Positions 8,963-18,164 of a DNA stretch of 64,000 nucleotides are shown here, in pieces. Source of the stretch: CAYRSS01 sp964426945 (GTDB taxonomy: Bacteria > Planctomycetota > Phycisphaerae > UBA1845); contig CAYRSS010000019.1 of the NCBI GenBank assembly GCA_964426945.1, forward strand, positions 1 through 64,000. Direction: 5' to 3'. Numbering within the stretch: the stretch's first letter is position 1; each line of letters starts with the position of its first letter. A program made the translations under genes and the position numbers. Below the pieces are notes generated by a model. It saw only the letters and a program-made list of their open reading frames with translations, was not told where the DNA came from and ran no database searches.

Positions 8963-9274
8963 GTGCGAAATACGAGCTTCCTGGAGACGCAGACCATCCT
9001 GACAGCGCTGGAGTTCGCGCTGAAGAAGGGGGCATTCGGCACGAACTCGCCCCAGCGGAAAGCGGCCCAGACCCTCATCCGCAGCATGCAGAGCAACAAG
9101 TCGGTCAGCGGAAGGCACCAGCAACTGATGGACCTGCTGACCAGCGGCGCGACGCTGGAACAGATGATGAAGACCACGGGCGCCTCGCGGCGCACGGTGT
9201 TTCGCTACCTCAACCACCTCGAAGAAGCCGGCAAGGACATCGAGCTGGCGGAAGGCACATACCGGCTGAAGTAG
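8963..9274 (+). CDS. Small helix-turn-helix protein
   Basis: The 103-residue protein has a C-terminal winged-helix-like motif: QQLMDLLTSGATLEQMMKTTGASRRTVFRYLNHLEEAG (about residues 53-90) shows the HTH_11/DeoR-like pattern with the recognition helix ASRRTVFRYLNHL. The N-terminal half is helical and charged. The GTG start is supported by GGAG at 8951-8954, 8 nt upstream. It ends 18 bp before plsC and is probably in the same transcript as the lipid genes, so it is a candidate regulator of them (inference). Confidence 0.7.
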   Translation: MRNTSFLETQTILTALEFALKKGAFGTNSPQRKAAQTLIRSMQSNKSVSGRHQQLMDLLTSGATLEQMMKTTGASRRTVFRYLNHLEEAGKDIELAEGTYRLK

Positions 9275-9292
9275 CCCGGCCGCGGGGTCGCC

Positions 9293-10039
9293 ATGCGTTC
9301 ATTCCTCGCCGCCTGTGTACTACTGGGTATCACGCTGTTCACCGGTCCGCCGCTGCTGCTGGCCGGGCTCTTCGGGCGGCCGGCCTGGCTTCACTCGTGG
9401 CAGGCCCGGGTGTTCGGCCGGCTGATGATGCGGGCGTGCGGCGTGCGGCTTGATATTGCCGGGCGATCGCAGGTCCCCGCCGGGGCGTGCTTCCTGGCGG
9501 GCAACCACCAGAGCGCCCTCGACATCCCGCTGATGTTCGCGGTGATGGAGGGGCGCGTGCGATTCATGGCCAAGGACGGGCTGTTTCGCATCCCGATCTT
9601 CGGATGGGTGATGCGGATGTACGGCCACGTGCCCATCCGCCGCGGCGACACGCGGGCGACCCGCGACGAACTTGGCCGGATGATCGAGCGGGTGCGTCGC
9701 CGACCGGTGTCGCTGGTCGTCTTTCCCGAGGGCACGCGCAGCCCCGACGGCGGGCTGTTGCCGTTTCGGATCGGGGCGATGAAGATATGCCAGCGGGCGG
9801 GTCTGCCCGTGGTTCCGTTCGCCATCGACGGCACGCTGGCGATTCATCGCCGCGGCTCGTTGCGCGTGCGCGGCGGGCCGGTCCGTCTGGCGTTTGCACC
9901 GCCCATCTCGGCCGAGGAGGCCGCCGCCCTGACGTCGCGCGAGCTGGCCGATCGGGTGGCGGGCGATGTCTCGCGGCTTCTGGGCCGTGAAGCGGCGAGT
10001 CCTGTTGCGGCGGCCGCGGTCGCCGACGAGGAAGTGTGA
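9293..10039 (+). CDS. plsC: 1-acyl-sn-glycerol-3-phosphate acyltransferase family protein
   Basis: Transfers an acyl chain to the sn-2 position of lysophosphatidic acid at the inner membrane. The 248-residue protein starts with a hydrophobic segment (FLAACVLLGITLFTGPPLLL). It shows the acyltransferase motifs in order: NHQSALD (HX4D, about residues 70-76), GHVPIRRGDTRA, FPEGTRSPDG (about 144-153), and VVPFAIDGT. It precedes the large multidomain lipid enzyme, whose open frame overlaps its 3' end. The window has two PlsC-type domains in neighbouring genes, this one and the C-terminus of the next gene. Confidence 0.9.
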   Translation: MRSFLAACVLLGITLFTGPPLLLAGLFGRPAWLHSWQARVFGRLMMRACGVRLDIAGRSQVPAGACFLAGNHQSALDIPLMFAVMEGRVRFMAKDGLFRIPIFGWVMRMYGHVPIRRGDTRATRDELGRMIERVRRRPVSLVVFPEGTRSPDGGLLPFRIGAMKICQRAGLPVVPFAIDGTLAIHRRGSLRVRGGPVRLAFAPPISAEEAAALTSRELADRVAGDVSRLLGREAASPVAAAAVADEEV

Positions 10040-13000
10040 CCTGATCGCACCGAACTCCCATCCCCGGGGCGACCTTCGCCTGCGCGATCGGCTTGCCGGC
10101 CAGCACGTGCTCGTCACCGGCTCGACCGGCTTTCTGGCCAAGGCGCTCGTCGAGAAACTGCTGCGGTGCCTCGACACCGTCGGGGGGATCCACCTGCTCG
10201 TCCGCCCGCGGTCCGACGGCAACCCCGCGGCCCGGCGCGTCCGCCGCGACGTGCTCGGCTCCAAGGCGTTCGACCGGCTTCGTGCGTCGCTGGGCGAGGG
10301 GTTCGACCAGCTGTGCCACGACAAGATTCACGTCGTCTCCGGCGACCTGACCCGCGAACGGCTCGGCCTCGAAGCCGATGCGTACGAAGCGCTGACCGGC
10401 CGTATCACGCTCATCATCAACAGCGCCGCGACGGTCACCTTCGATGAGCGGCTCGACCTCGCCGTCGACCTCAACACGATGGGGCCGCAGCGACTGCTGC
10501 GCTTCGCGCGCGACTGCGGCAACGCCCCGCTGCTGCACGTGTCGACCTGCTACGTCGCCGGCCAGCGCACCGGCCGCATCGTCGAGGACTTCAGCGCCCC
10601 GCCGGCGGCCGAAAAAACGCTGCCCCGGCTGGCCGACGGCTCGTTTGATCTCGACGGCCTCGTCGCCGGTCTGCGCGCCCGCGCCGAAGAGATTCGCACG
10701 CGGCTCGGCCCTGACACGGAAGAGTGCCGCCAGCAGCTGATCGAGGCGGGCATGGACGCCGCCCGCCGCCACGGCTGGAACGACACCTACACCTTCACCA
10801 AGTGGATCGGCGAACAGCTCCTGCGCCGCGATCACGGCGACACCCCCGTGGTGATCTTTCGCCCGGCGATCATCGAGGGCAGCTACGAGGAGCCCGCCCC
10901 CGGCTGGATTGACGGCTTGCGCATGGCCGACCCGATCATCGTGGCCTACGGCAAGGGCAAGCTCAACGAGTTTCCCGCCAACGGCGACGTGCCGATCGAC
11001 TTCATCCCGGCCGACTTCGTGGTCAACGGCATCCTCGCGACGCTGCCCCTGGGCGGCACGGGCCGCGACGGCATCCGCGTCTACCAGTGCGGCACGAGCG
11101 ACCGCAACCCGCTCTATCTGCGCGACCTCGTGGGCTACATGATCGCGGCCTTTCGCCTCCGGCCCATGAATAACGACGCAGGCCACCCGATCCGGCCGGG
11201 TCGGTTGCGCATCGTCAATCGCGAACAGTTCGAGCGCAAGTGGGGCACGCGCGGCCGCCGCCTGGCCGCGCTGCGGGCTTGGCTCACGCGTTTCAACGCC
11301 AACAGCCGCAAGGCCCGTCGCCTCGCCTCGGCCGTGCGACAGATCGAACAGATCGTCTACTTCTCGAAGATTTACAGCCCCTACACCCACCTCGACTGTC
11401 GCTTTGCCTGTGACGACCTGCTGCGGGCGATGGAGCGGCTGCATCCGGACGACCTGCGCGAATTCGGCTTCGACCCCGACCGGGTGGACTGGCGCGACTA
11501 CGTGGTCAATCGCCATGTGCCGGGGCTGCGGTCGTTCGTGCTGGGCACCGGTCTCGAACCCAGCCCGCGCATCCGCGGGGCGCAGCACGAGGCCGCGGTG
11601 TATCCACCGGGGGGCGAGTCGCTCGCCGGGGAAAACCTCTTCGATGTTTTCCGGCGGACGGTGGAGCGCTATCCCGACAAGCCCGCTTTGCAGATCCGCC
11701 GCAACACCCGGTGGACGCGCTACACCTATCAGGACGCCTACAACACCACCGGCACGACGATGAAGCGCCTGCGCGAGCGGGGCCTGCGCCCCGGCGACCG
11801 CGTGGCCATCTGCGGCGACAACGGGCCGGAGTGGGCGCTGACCTACCTGGCGGTGCTGCGGGCCGGGCTGACGGCGGTGCCGCTGGATCCGCAGCTTCCC
11901 GCCGGGGAGGCGTGGTCCGCGGCGCGGTTCGCCGAGGCCCGGCTGATGTGCGCCACCGCGTCAACCTTCGACGCGCTGCAGCGCAGCCGCACCGCTGACG
12001 ACGCCGACCTCGTGGTCATGCGGGCGCCCTTCGTGCCGCCGCCGGGCGCCTCGCTCGACCCCGCCCCGCCGCCAGAGCCGGTGGACAACAACCAGCTGGC
12101 CTCGATCCTTTTCACCTCGGGCACGACGGTAGCGCCCAAGGCGGTTCAGCTGACGCACCGCAACTTCATCGCCAACGCCTCCGCGCTGCTGCAGGTGCAT
12201 CCGGTGTATCCGACGGACGAGTTTCTGTCGGTGCTGCCGCTCTACCACGCGTTCGAGTTCACCGCGGGGCTGCTTGTGCCGCTGGCCTGCGGGGCGACGA
12301 TCACCTACGTGGAGCAGCTCAAGGGCCCGGAACTCGTCGGGGCGATGAAGGCCACGGGCACGACCGTGATGCTCGTGGTGCCGCGGCTGCTGGCAATGAT
12401 GTCCGACTCGATCCACGCCAAGATCGCTGCCGCGGGCAGCACGACGCGGCTCATGTTCCGGCTGCTCGGTGGCGTCTCCAAGCTGACCGGCGACCGCTAC
12501 GCGCGCCAGATCTTCAAGCGCGTCCACGCCGAGTTCGGCGGACGGGTGCGGATGTTCTTCTCGGGTGCGTCGCGGCTGGACGTGGACGTGCTCGAGTCGT
12601 TCCGGCGGCTGGGATTCCTCGTGTGCGAGGGCTACGGCATGACCGAGACGGCCCCTGTGCTGACGGTCAACCCGCCCGACCGGATCAAGCCCGAGTCGGT
12701 CGGTCGGCCGCTGCCCAACGTCGAGCTTGAGCTGCGCGGGGTCAACCTGGAAGGCGTCGGCGAGGTCTGGGTCCGTGGCGACAGCGTGATGCGCGGCTAC
12801 CTCAAGAACATCGAGGCCACGCGCGACATTCTCGTCGACGGCTGGCTGCGCACCGGCGACCTCGGGCGCATCGATGAGGACGGCTACCTGTTTCTGACCG
12901 GGCGTTCCAAGGATCTGATCATCACCTCGGCGGGCAAGAACGTGTATCCCGACGAGGTCGAGTTCGCCTACAAGGAGCTGCCGCACGTCAAGGAGATGTG

Positions 13001-14282
13001 CGTGCTGGCGATGCCGTCCACGGACGGACTCGGCGACGCGGTCCACGCCGTGGCGGTCATCGATCCGGACGCGACGCCCGAGCTCGACCGCTCGTCGATC
13101 GAGCGGGCCGTGCGCTCCGCCGCGGCGGGCATCGCGCAGGGGCTGCCCACCCACCAGCGCATCGCCGCGTTTCACTTCTGGACGCGCGAGCTGCCCAAGA
13201 CCACGACGCTGAAGGCCAAGCGGGCGCTGATCAAGCAGATGCTGCTGGCCGAGGGCTCGACCCGCGTCCGCGACGACGACGAGAAGCCGGCCCGCGAGGA
13301 GCCCGCCGACGCCGCAGCCCCGACCACCGGGCCCGCGGCGGAAGCCGTGCTGCGGATCCTGGCCCGTCAATCGGGCAAGCCCGTCGAGAGCATCCGCCCG
13401 CCGATGAACCTGCTGCTCGATCTGGGCATCGACTCGATCGGCAAGCTGGAAGTGCTCGGCCAGGTCGAGGCCGACTTCAACATGCGCGTGGACAACGACA
13501 AGGCCGCCCACATCGCCCGCGTGGCCGACCTGCTGCAGCTTGTCGCCGGCCGACGGCCCGCCGCCACGTCGAAGCGCGATCCGGCGGTCTTCCGCCGCCG
13601 CCTGGTCACCGCCGATTCGCCCGAGTCGCTCAACGGCGCGGTCCCGCCGACGCTGGCGCCGATTCGCTGGGCGATCCGCGGGACGGTCGGCCTGCTGATG
13701 AACTCCTACATCCGGGTGCAGACCGAGGGGCTGGATCACATTCCCGCCACCGGGCCGTTCATCCTGGCCCCGAACCACTCGTCGCACCTCGACTCGCCGG
13801 CGATCCTGACCGCGGTGGGCTCGCGCCGGCGCGTGTGGATTGCCGGGGCCCAGGACTACTTCTTCAACACCGCCCTCAAGCGGCTCGTGTTCGGCAAGTG
13901 TCTCGACACGATCGCTTTTGACCGCCAGGCGGACGGGCTCGAGGGGCTCCGGCGCTGCGGCGAGGCTCTCGCCCGCGGCGACGGTCTGCTGCTGTTCCCG
14001 GAGGGCACACGCTCGACGACCGGAGTCATCCAGCCCTTCAAGATCGGCGTGGCCGTGCTGGCGACCGAGCGCGGCGTGCCCATCATCCCGGTGCGGATCG
14101 AGCACGCCTACGACCTGCTGCCGAAGGGCCGCCGCCTGCCCCGGACCGGCACGCTGCGGGTCCGGTTCGGCCCGCCGGTCGCCCCGCCCGCTCCGGGCGA
14201 CATTACCGATCACTACGCGGCGTACCGCGACCTGACCGACCGCGTGCAGTCTGCCGTGACCGCGCTGGGCCGCGGGGCATGA
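9966..14282 (+). CDS. Multidomain lipid enzyme: fatty acyl reductase, AMP ligase, ACP, acyltransferase (ElbD-like)
   Basis: A protein of up to 1438 residues with four parts. (1) NAD(P)-dependent fatty acyl reductase: HVLVTGSTGFLAKALVEKLL (about 47-66) and YTFTK (about 275). (2) Acyl-adenylating ligase: FTSGTTVAPKAVQLTHRN (about 716-733), YGMTETAPV (about 889), GDLGRIDEDGYLFLTGRSKD, catalytic Lys in TTTLKAKR. (3) Acyl carrier domain: LGIDSIGKLEVLG, phosphopantetheine Ser at about 1157. (4) PlsC acyltransferase: NHSSHLD (about 1270) and FPEGTRS (about 1344). As far as I recall, a similar domain set occurs in the myxobacterial ether-lipid enzyme ElbD; activity here is inferred. The ATG at 9966 overlaps plsC by 74 bp, so the true start may lie nearer 10009-10080. 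The HAD gene overlaps its stop by 4 bp. Confidence 0.88.
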   Translation: MSRGFWAVKRRVLLRRPRSPTRKCDLIAPNSHPRGDLRLRDRLAGQHVLVTGSTGFLAKALVEKLLRCLDTVGGIHLLVRPRSDGNPAARRVRRDVLGSKAFDRLRASLGEGFDQLCHDKIHVVSGDLTRERLGLEADAYEALTGRITLIINSAATVTFDERLDLAVDLNTMGPQRLLRFARDCGNAPLLHVSTCYVAGQRTGRIVEDFSAPPAAEKTLPRLADGSFDLDGLVAGLRARAEEIRTRLGPDTEECRQQLIEAGMDAARRHGWNDTYTFTKWIGEQLLRRDHGDTPVVIFRPAIIEGSYEEPAPGWIDGLRMADPIIVAYGKGKLNEFPANGDVPIDFIPADFVVNGILATLPLGGTGRDGIRVYQCGTSDRNPLYLRDLVGYMIAAFRLRPMNNDAGHPIRPGRLRIVNREQFERKWGTRGRRLAALRAWLTRFNANSRKARRLASAVRQIEQIVYFSKIYSPYTHLDCRFACDDLLRAMERLHPDDLREFGFDPDRVDWRDYVVNRHVPGLRSFVLGTGLEPSPRIRGAQHEAAVYPPGGESLAGENLFDVFRRTVERYPDKPALQIRRNTRWTRYTYQDAYNTTGTTMKRLRERGLRPGDRVAICGDNGPEWALTYLAVLRAGLTAVPLDPQLPAGEAWSAARFAEARLMCATASTFDALQRSRTADDADLVVMRAPFVPPPGASLDPAPPPEPVDNNQLASILFTSGTTVAPKAVQLTHRNFIANASALLQVHPVYPTDEFLSVLPLYHAFEFTAGLLVPLACGATITYVEQLKGPELVGAMKATGTTVMLVVPRLLAMMSDSIHAKIAAAGSTTRLMFRLLGGVSKLTGDRYARQIFKRVHAEFGGRVRMFFSGASRLDVDVLESFRRLGFLVCEGYGMTETAPVLTVNPPDRIKPESVGRPLPNVELELRGVNLEGVGEVWVRGDSVMRGYLKNIEATRDILVDGWLRTGDLGRIDEDGYLFLTGRSKDLIITSAGKNVYPDEVEFAYKELPHVKEMCVLAMPSTDGLGDAVHAVAVIDPDATPELDRSSIERAVRSAAAGIAQGLPTHQRIAAFHFWTRELPKTTTLKAKRALIKQMLLAEGSTRVRDDDEKPAREEPADAAAPTTGPAAEAVLRILARQSGKPVESIRPPMNLLLDLGIDSIGKLEVLGQVEADFNMRVDNDKAAHIARVADLLQLVAGRRPAATSKRDPAVFRRRLVTADSPESLNGAVPPTLAPIRWAIRGTVGLLMNSYIRVQTEGLDHIPATGPFILAPNHSSHLDSPAILTAVGSRRRVWIAGAQDYFFNTALKRLVFGKCLDTIAFDRQADGLEGLRRCGEALARGDGLLLFPEGTRSTTGVIQPFKIGVAVLATERGVPIIPVRIEHAYDLLPKGRRLPRTGTLRVRFGPPVAPPAPGDITDHYAAYRDLTDRVQSAVTALGRGA

Positions 14283-14986
14283 GTGCGTCGTCCGCCCCAG
14301 CCTCCGGGCGCACCGCCGCGTTCTTCGACGTCGACGGCACGCTGCTGAAATCCAACATCGTCCACTACTACACGTACTTCCGCCGTCGGCGGCTTCCGCC
14401 CGCGCTTGCGGCGGCGTGGCACGCCCTGTTCGCCGTCAAATGCCTGTACTTCCTGGTGCTCGATCGGATCGACCGTTCACGGCTGAACGTGGTCTTCTAT
14501 CGCGGCTACCGCGGCATGCGCGTTTCGGAGACTGAGCAGGCGATGGCCGACTGTCACCGCGAGGTGATCGTGCCGCGGCTCTACCCGGCCGCGGCCGCCT
14601 GCGTGGCGGAGCATCTCGCCGCGGGCCGGCGCGTGGTGCTGGTCACCGGCTCGATTGATTTCATCATGGCTCCGCTGGCGGCGGACCTCGGCGCGGCCCA
14701 CGTGCTGGCGCCCGGGCTGGTCCGCGCTGGGGACGTGTTCACGGGTGAGCTCAGCGGCCCGCCGCTGGCCGAGGAAGAGAAAGCCCGCCACATGAGACGC
14801 CTCGCCGAGCGCGAGGGCATCGACCTGTCCGGCTCCTACGCCTACGGCGACAGCTATGCCGACCTGGCGATGTTGGAGGCGGTCGGCCATCCGCAGGCGG
14901 TGAACCCCGACAGCCGCCTGGCCGCGCTGGCGGCCGGTCGCGGCTGGCCGGTCCATCGGTGGAGGCTGGCACCACCGGGGACGTGA
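14279..14986 (+). CDS. HAD-IB family phosphatase (SerB-like)
   Basis: HAD-superfamily phosphohydrolase of 235 residues, coupled by ATGA overlap to the multidomain lipid enzyme. Catalytic motif I is AAFFDVDGTLLKSN (nucleophile Asp at about residue 17), motif II is the Ser in VLVTGSIDFIM, motif III/IV is YAYGDSYADLAMLEAVG followed by QAVNPDSRLAALA, typical of subfamily IB. Such enzymes are often paired with PlsC-type acyltransferases. In this setting it may dephosphorylate a lipid intermediate such as a phosphatidate, but the substrate cannot be read from the sequence. Confidence 0.85.
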   Translation: MSASSAPASGRTAAFFDVDGTLLKSNIVHYYTYFRRRRLPPALAAAWHALFAVKCLYFLVLDRIDRSRLNVVFYRGYRGMRVSETEQAMADCHREVIVPRLYPAAAACVAEHLAAGRRVVLVTGSIDFIMAPLAADLGAAHVLAPGLVRAGDVFTGELSGPPLAEEEKARHMRRLAEREGIDLSGSYAYGDSYADLAMLEAVGHPQAVNPDSRLAALAAGRGWPVHRWRLAPPGT

Positions 14987-15002
14987 TCGGTGGCCGGGGT
15001 AT

Positions 15003-15217
15003 GGGACGCAGAGTGCGCGGAGGAGAAACAGAGAGCACAGAGAGGGCGTGGATCCAGTAGCGGCCGGCGCCAAAGCCGGCCGGCGTGTAGGGCTGCGGTG
15101 CGGGCGGCGAGGTGGCTGATTCAGATGGATGGAGCAGCACCGGACTCGGTGAAGAATGCACGGATCGATTCACGTCTCCGCGTCCTCTGCGTCTGCTCCG
15201 CGCTCTCCGCGTCCTTG
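15003..15217. repeat. Intergenic repeats of the CGCAGAG/CTCTGCG family, with hairpin
   Basis: The gap 14987-15247 holds two clusters of a recurring motif in opposite orientation: GGACGCAGAGTGCGCGGAGG with CAGAGAGCACAGAGAG (15003-15044), and CTCCGCGTCCTCTGCGTC with CGCGCTCTCCGCGTCC (about 15174-15215). Between them is a perfect 8-bp hairpin, CGGCCGGC (15061-15068) and GCCGGCCG (15075-15082), with a 6-nt loop. The same motif family fills 58907-59224. Confidence 0.55.
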
Positions 15218-15247
15218 TAAGGGCGTGGACCGGTTCAGGGTTTTGGC

Positions 15248-16471
15248 ATGAAGGCCATCGTCTTTCAGCGAAGTATCCCGCGCTACGCGCTGCTCCGGTA
15301 CGCGGGGCCGCGGATGCGGTCGCTCTACACCAGCGGGGCGTCGCCGGTCGCCCTGCTCGACGTCCCGCCGCCGAAGCTGCCGGGGCCGGGATGGGTTCGC
15401 GTCACGCCGAAGCTGGCGGGGGTATGCGGCTCGGACCTGGCCACCATCACCTGCAAGGGCAGCCCTTACCTGGCGCCGGTCACCTCGATGCCCTTTGTGC
15501 TGGGTCACGAAGTGGTCGGCGTCGTCGCAGAAACCACCTCCGGCGTGACGCGCGTCCGCACGGGCGACCGGGTCGTGCTTCAGCCTGCATTGGGGTGCGC
15601 GGTGCGCGGGCTGACGCCGCCGTGCGAGCGCTGCGCCGCGGGCGAGATCGCCCTCTGTCGCCACGTCACCCGCGGGGCGATCTCCGCCGGAATCCAGACC
15701 GGCTACTGCCGCGACACGGGCGGCGGATGGAGCGAAGGGTTTGTCGCGCACGAGTCGCAACTCTACCGCGTGCCCGCGGCGATGCCCGACCGCGTGGCGG
15801 TGCTGGTCGAGCCTTTTGCCTGCGCGCTGCACGCGGCGCTGCGGGCCGCGCCGGGTCCCGCTGATACGGTCTTCGTGATGGGCTGCGGCGCGGTGGGGCT
15901 GCTGTTGATCGCCGCCCTGCGGGCTTCGGGTTGCACGTCGCGGATTGTGGCGGTGGCGCGCTATCCCCATCAGCAGCGGCTGGCGAAAGAACTGGGTGCG
16001 TCCGAGCTGACTGCCGCGCGCGGCACGACGGCGGAGCGCTACGCCGCCTGGGCGAAGTCGCTCAGTGCGGAGGTGCTGCGGCCGGAGCTGGGCAAGCCCG
16101 CGGTGATCGGCGGGGCCGACGTGACCTACGACTGCGTGGCGAGCAGCGAGAGCCTCGACGACTGCATCCGATTCACGCGCAGCGGCGGGACCATGGTGGT
16201 CGTCGGCATGCCCGGCGTCCCCTCGGGTGTGGACTGGACCCCGCTGTGGTATAAGGAACTGACGCTGTCGGCCGCCTATGCGTACGGGGTGGAGGGCGCG
16301 GACCGCCGCCCGACGTTTGAGCTGGCCATCGAGCGACTCGGGCCGATCGCAGACCGGGTGGCGCCGCTGGTGGCCTCGCCGCTGCCGCTGGCGGACTACC
16401 GCGCAGCCTTCCGCGCGGCGCTGAACACCGGCGAAAGCGGAACCGTCAAGACCGTCTTCCAACCCACGTAG
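15248..16471 (+). CDS. Zinc-dependent medium-chain alcohol dehydrogenase family protein
   Basis: NAD(P)-dependent oxidoreductase of the zinc alcohol dehydrogenase family, 407 residues. Catalytic zinc ligands are in GVCGSD (about residues 57-62) and LGHEVVG (about 87-93). A structural zinc site is suggested by Cys residues in LGCAVRGLTPPCERCAAGEIALC. The Rossmann motif is VMGCGAVGLLLIAAL (about 213-227). It is followed 38 bp downstream by the LarA-like gene, so the two are probably co-transcribed. Substrate unknown; position suggests a fatty alcohol, aldehyde or polyol step, which is inference. Confidence 0.85.
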   Translation: MKAIVFQRSIPRYALLRYAGPRMRSLYTSGASPVALLDVPPPKLPGPGWVRVTPKLAGVCGSDLATITCKGSPYLAPVTSMPFVLGHEVVGVVAETTSGVTRVRTGDRVVLQPALGCAVRGLTPPCERCAAGEIALCRHVTRGAISAGIQTGYCRDTGGGWSEGFVAHESQLYRVPAAMPDRVAVLVEPFACALHAALRAAPGPADTVFVMGCGAVGLLLIAALRASGCTSRIVAVARYPHQQRLAKELGASELTAARGTTAERYAAWAKSLSAEVLRPELGKPAVIGGADVTYDCVASSESLDDCIRFTRSGGTMVVVGMPGVPSGVDWTPLWYKELTLSAAYAYGVEGADRRPTFELAIERLGPIADRVAPLVASPLPLADYRAAFRAALNTGESGTVKTVFQPT

Positions 16472-16509
16472 CCCGGCCGGCGTGCCGGGGCCGCGACCGA
16501 TGGATCACC

Positions 16510-18099
16510 ATGACCCAGAGCAGCTCCCCGAACATCCACACCGTCACGCGGGATGACCCGCCGTTTCTCTTTCACCGCGGGGAGGGCTTCAACCGCCACC
16601 GCCTGCCGCCGGGCACGCGCGTCATCTATCCCAACGCGCCGCTGCCCGCCCTGCCCGATCGCCGGGCGGCCATCGAGCACGCCATCGACCACCCGCTGGG
16701 TTGCGAGCCGCTGGCCGCGCTGCTGCGCCCCGGGATGAAGGTGACCATCGCGCTCGACGACGTGTCGCTGCCGCTGCCGCGCATGGCCGCGCCGGACGTC
16801 CGCCAGAGTGTCATCGAGATCCTGCTGGAACGCCTGGAGAAGGCGGGCATCTCCGACATTCACCTGATCGTGGCCATCTGTCTGCACCGCCGTACGACGC
16901 CGGCGGAGATGAAACACTTCGTCGGCCCTGAGATCTTCCGACGCTTCTACCCGGACCGCTACTACAACCACGACGCTGAAGACCCGCAGGGCGCCGCGTT
17001 CCTGGGCACCACCGACATGGGCGAAGAGGTCGAGATCAACCGCCGCGCCGCTGAGTCGGACCTGATCATCTACGTCAACATCAACCTCGTGACCATGGAC
17101 GGCGGACACAAGTCGGTGCCCATCGGCCTGGCGACCTACCGCAGCGTCCGCCACCACCACAACGCCCACATGATGCTGCACGACAGCAGCTACATGGACC
17201 CGCCGCGCAGCGACTTCCACCGCTCGTGCGAACGCATGGGCGCGATCGTGGCGAAGCACACGAAGATCTTTACGATCGAGACGACGCTCAACGGCGATAC
17301 GTTTCACAGCCTGCTGGGCTACCTCATGAAGCGCGAGCACGACTGGGGGATCCTCGACCGCCTCGCCTATCACGGCGGGCGGCTGGGGCTCGCGGCGCTG
17401 CCCGGCCCGCTGCGGCGAAAGGCCTACAACGCCCTGCCCGCGCCCTACGGGCTGACCGGCGTGCACGCCGGGCGCACCGACGAGGTTCACCCGCGCACGC
17501 TCGCCAACGTCGACCGTCAGCAGGAGGTCGTCGTGCCGGGGCAGGCCGACATCGTGCTGATGGGGCTGCCGTCGATCGGACCCTACAACGTCAACTCGAT
17601 TCTCAACCCGATCCTCGTGCAGTGCCTGTCCACGGGGTATTTCTTCAATTTCTACCGTGAAAAACCGCTGGTGCGGCGCGGCGGCGTGCTCATCGTCGAC
17701 CACCCGCTGGAAAACAAGTTCAACCTGCTGCACCATCCGTCGTACTACGACTTCTTCAACGACCTGCTGCCCCAGACGCGCAGCCCGCGCGAACTGGAGC
17801 ACCGATTCGAGAAGTCCTACGCCGAGAACGAGCGCTACCGCGACCTGTACCGCCGCTCCTATGCCTATCACGGCGTGCATCCCTTCTACATGTGGTACTG
17901 GGGGGCGCACGGCATGGCGCACTGCGGCAAGGTGATCGCCATCAATCCGAAGAGCCACGAGGCCGCCCGGCGCATCGGCTTCGACATCGCTCCGAACATC
18001 CCCGCGGCGCTCGACCTGGCCCGGCAGTTCCTGAAGACCACTGAACCGAGCATCTACTACTACCACTGCCCGCCGATCATCATGTGTCGGGTGCTGTAG
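16510..18099 (+). CDS. LarA-like (DUF2088) protein, nickel-racemase family
   Basis: The N-terminal half matches the LarA fold: HPLGCEPLAALLRPGMKVTI, ALDDVSLPLPRM, VAICLHRRTTPAEM, FLGTTDMGEEVEINRRAAESDLII. LarA uses a nickel-pincer nucleotide to move hydride during racemization. The Lys of the GG-x-K-S motif seems kept (MDGGHKS, about residues 199-205), but the second catalytic His of LarA, normally just before it, is not obvious here. At 529 residues it is about 100 longer than LarA, with a tyrosine-rich C-terminus. Expected lar maturation genes are not in the window. It may be a racemase or epimerase of another 2-hydroxy compound, or a non-racemase relative. Confidence 0.7.
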   Translation: MTQSSSPNIHTVTRDDPPFLFHRGEGFNRHRLPPGTRVIYPNAPLPALPDRRAAIEHAIDHPLGCEPLAALLRPGMKVTIALDDVSLPLPRMAAPDVRQSVIEILLERLEKAGISDIHLIVAICLHRRTTPAEMKHFVGPEIFRRFYPDRYYNHDAEDPQGAAFLGTTDMGEEVEINRRAAESDLIIYVNINLVTMDGGHKSVPIGLATYRSVRHHHNAHMMLHDSSYMDPPRSDFHRSCERMGAIVAKHTKIFTIETTLNGDTFHSLLGYLMKREHDWGILDRLAYHGGRLGLAALPGPLRRKAYNALPAPYGLTGVHAGRTDEVHPRTLANVDRQQEVVVPGQADIVLMGLPSIGPYNVNSILNPILVQCLSTGYFFNFYREKPLVRRGGVLIVDHPLENKFNLLHHPSYYDFFNDLLPQTRSPRELEHRFEKSYAENERYRDLYRRSYAYHGVHPFYMWYWGAHGMAHCGKVIAINPKSHEAARRIGFDIAPNIPAALDLARQFLKTTEPSIYYYHCPPIIMCRVL

Positions 18100-18164
18100 G
18101 AAGCGGCTGGTTGAGAGTTGCCGGGAGGGGTGTGCCTCCGGCAACCGACCGCGAATGAAACCGA

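Noticed and set aside
11961..14213. A 750-codon minus-strand frame opposite the multidomain lipid gene
   Set aside because: Low-complexity Arg/His/Gln-rich product without any domain; a by-product of high GC third positions in the plus-strand gene.
16510..18099. DUF362 iron-sulfur protein
   Set aside because: No ferredoxin-type Cys motif; the motif order fits the LarA/DUF2088 family instead.
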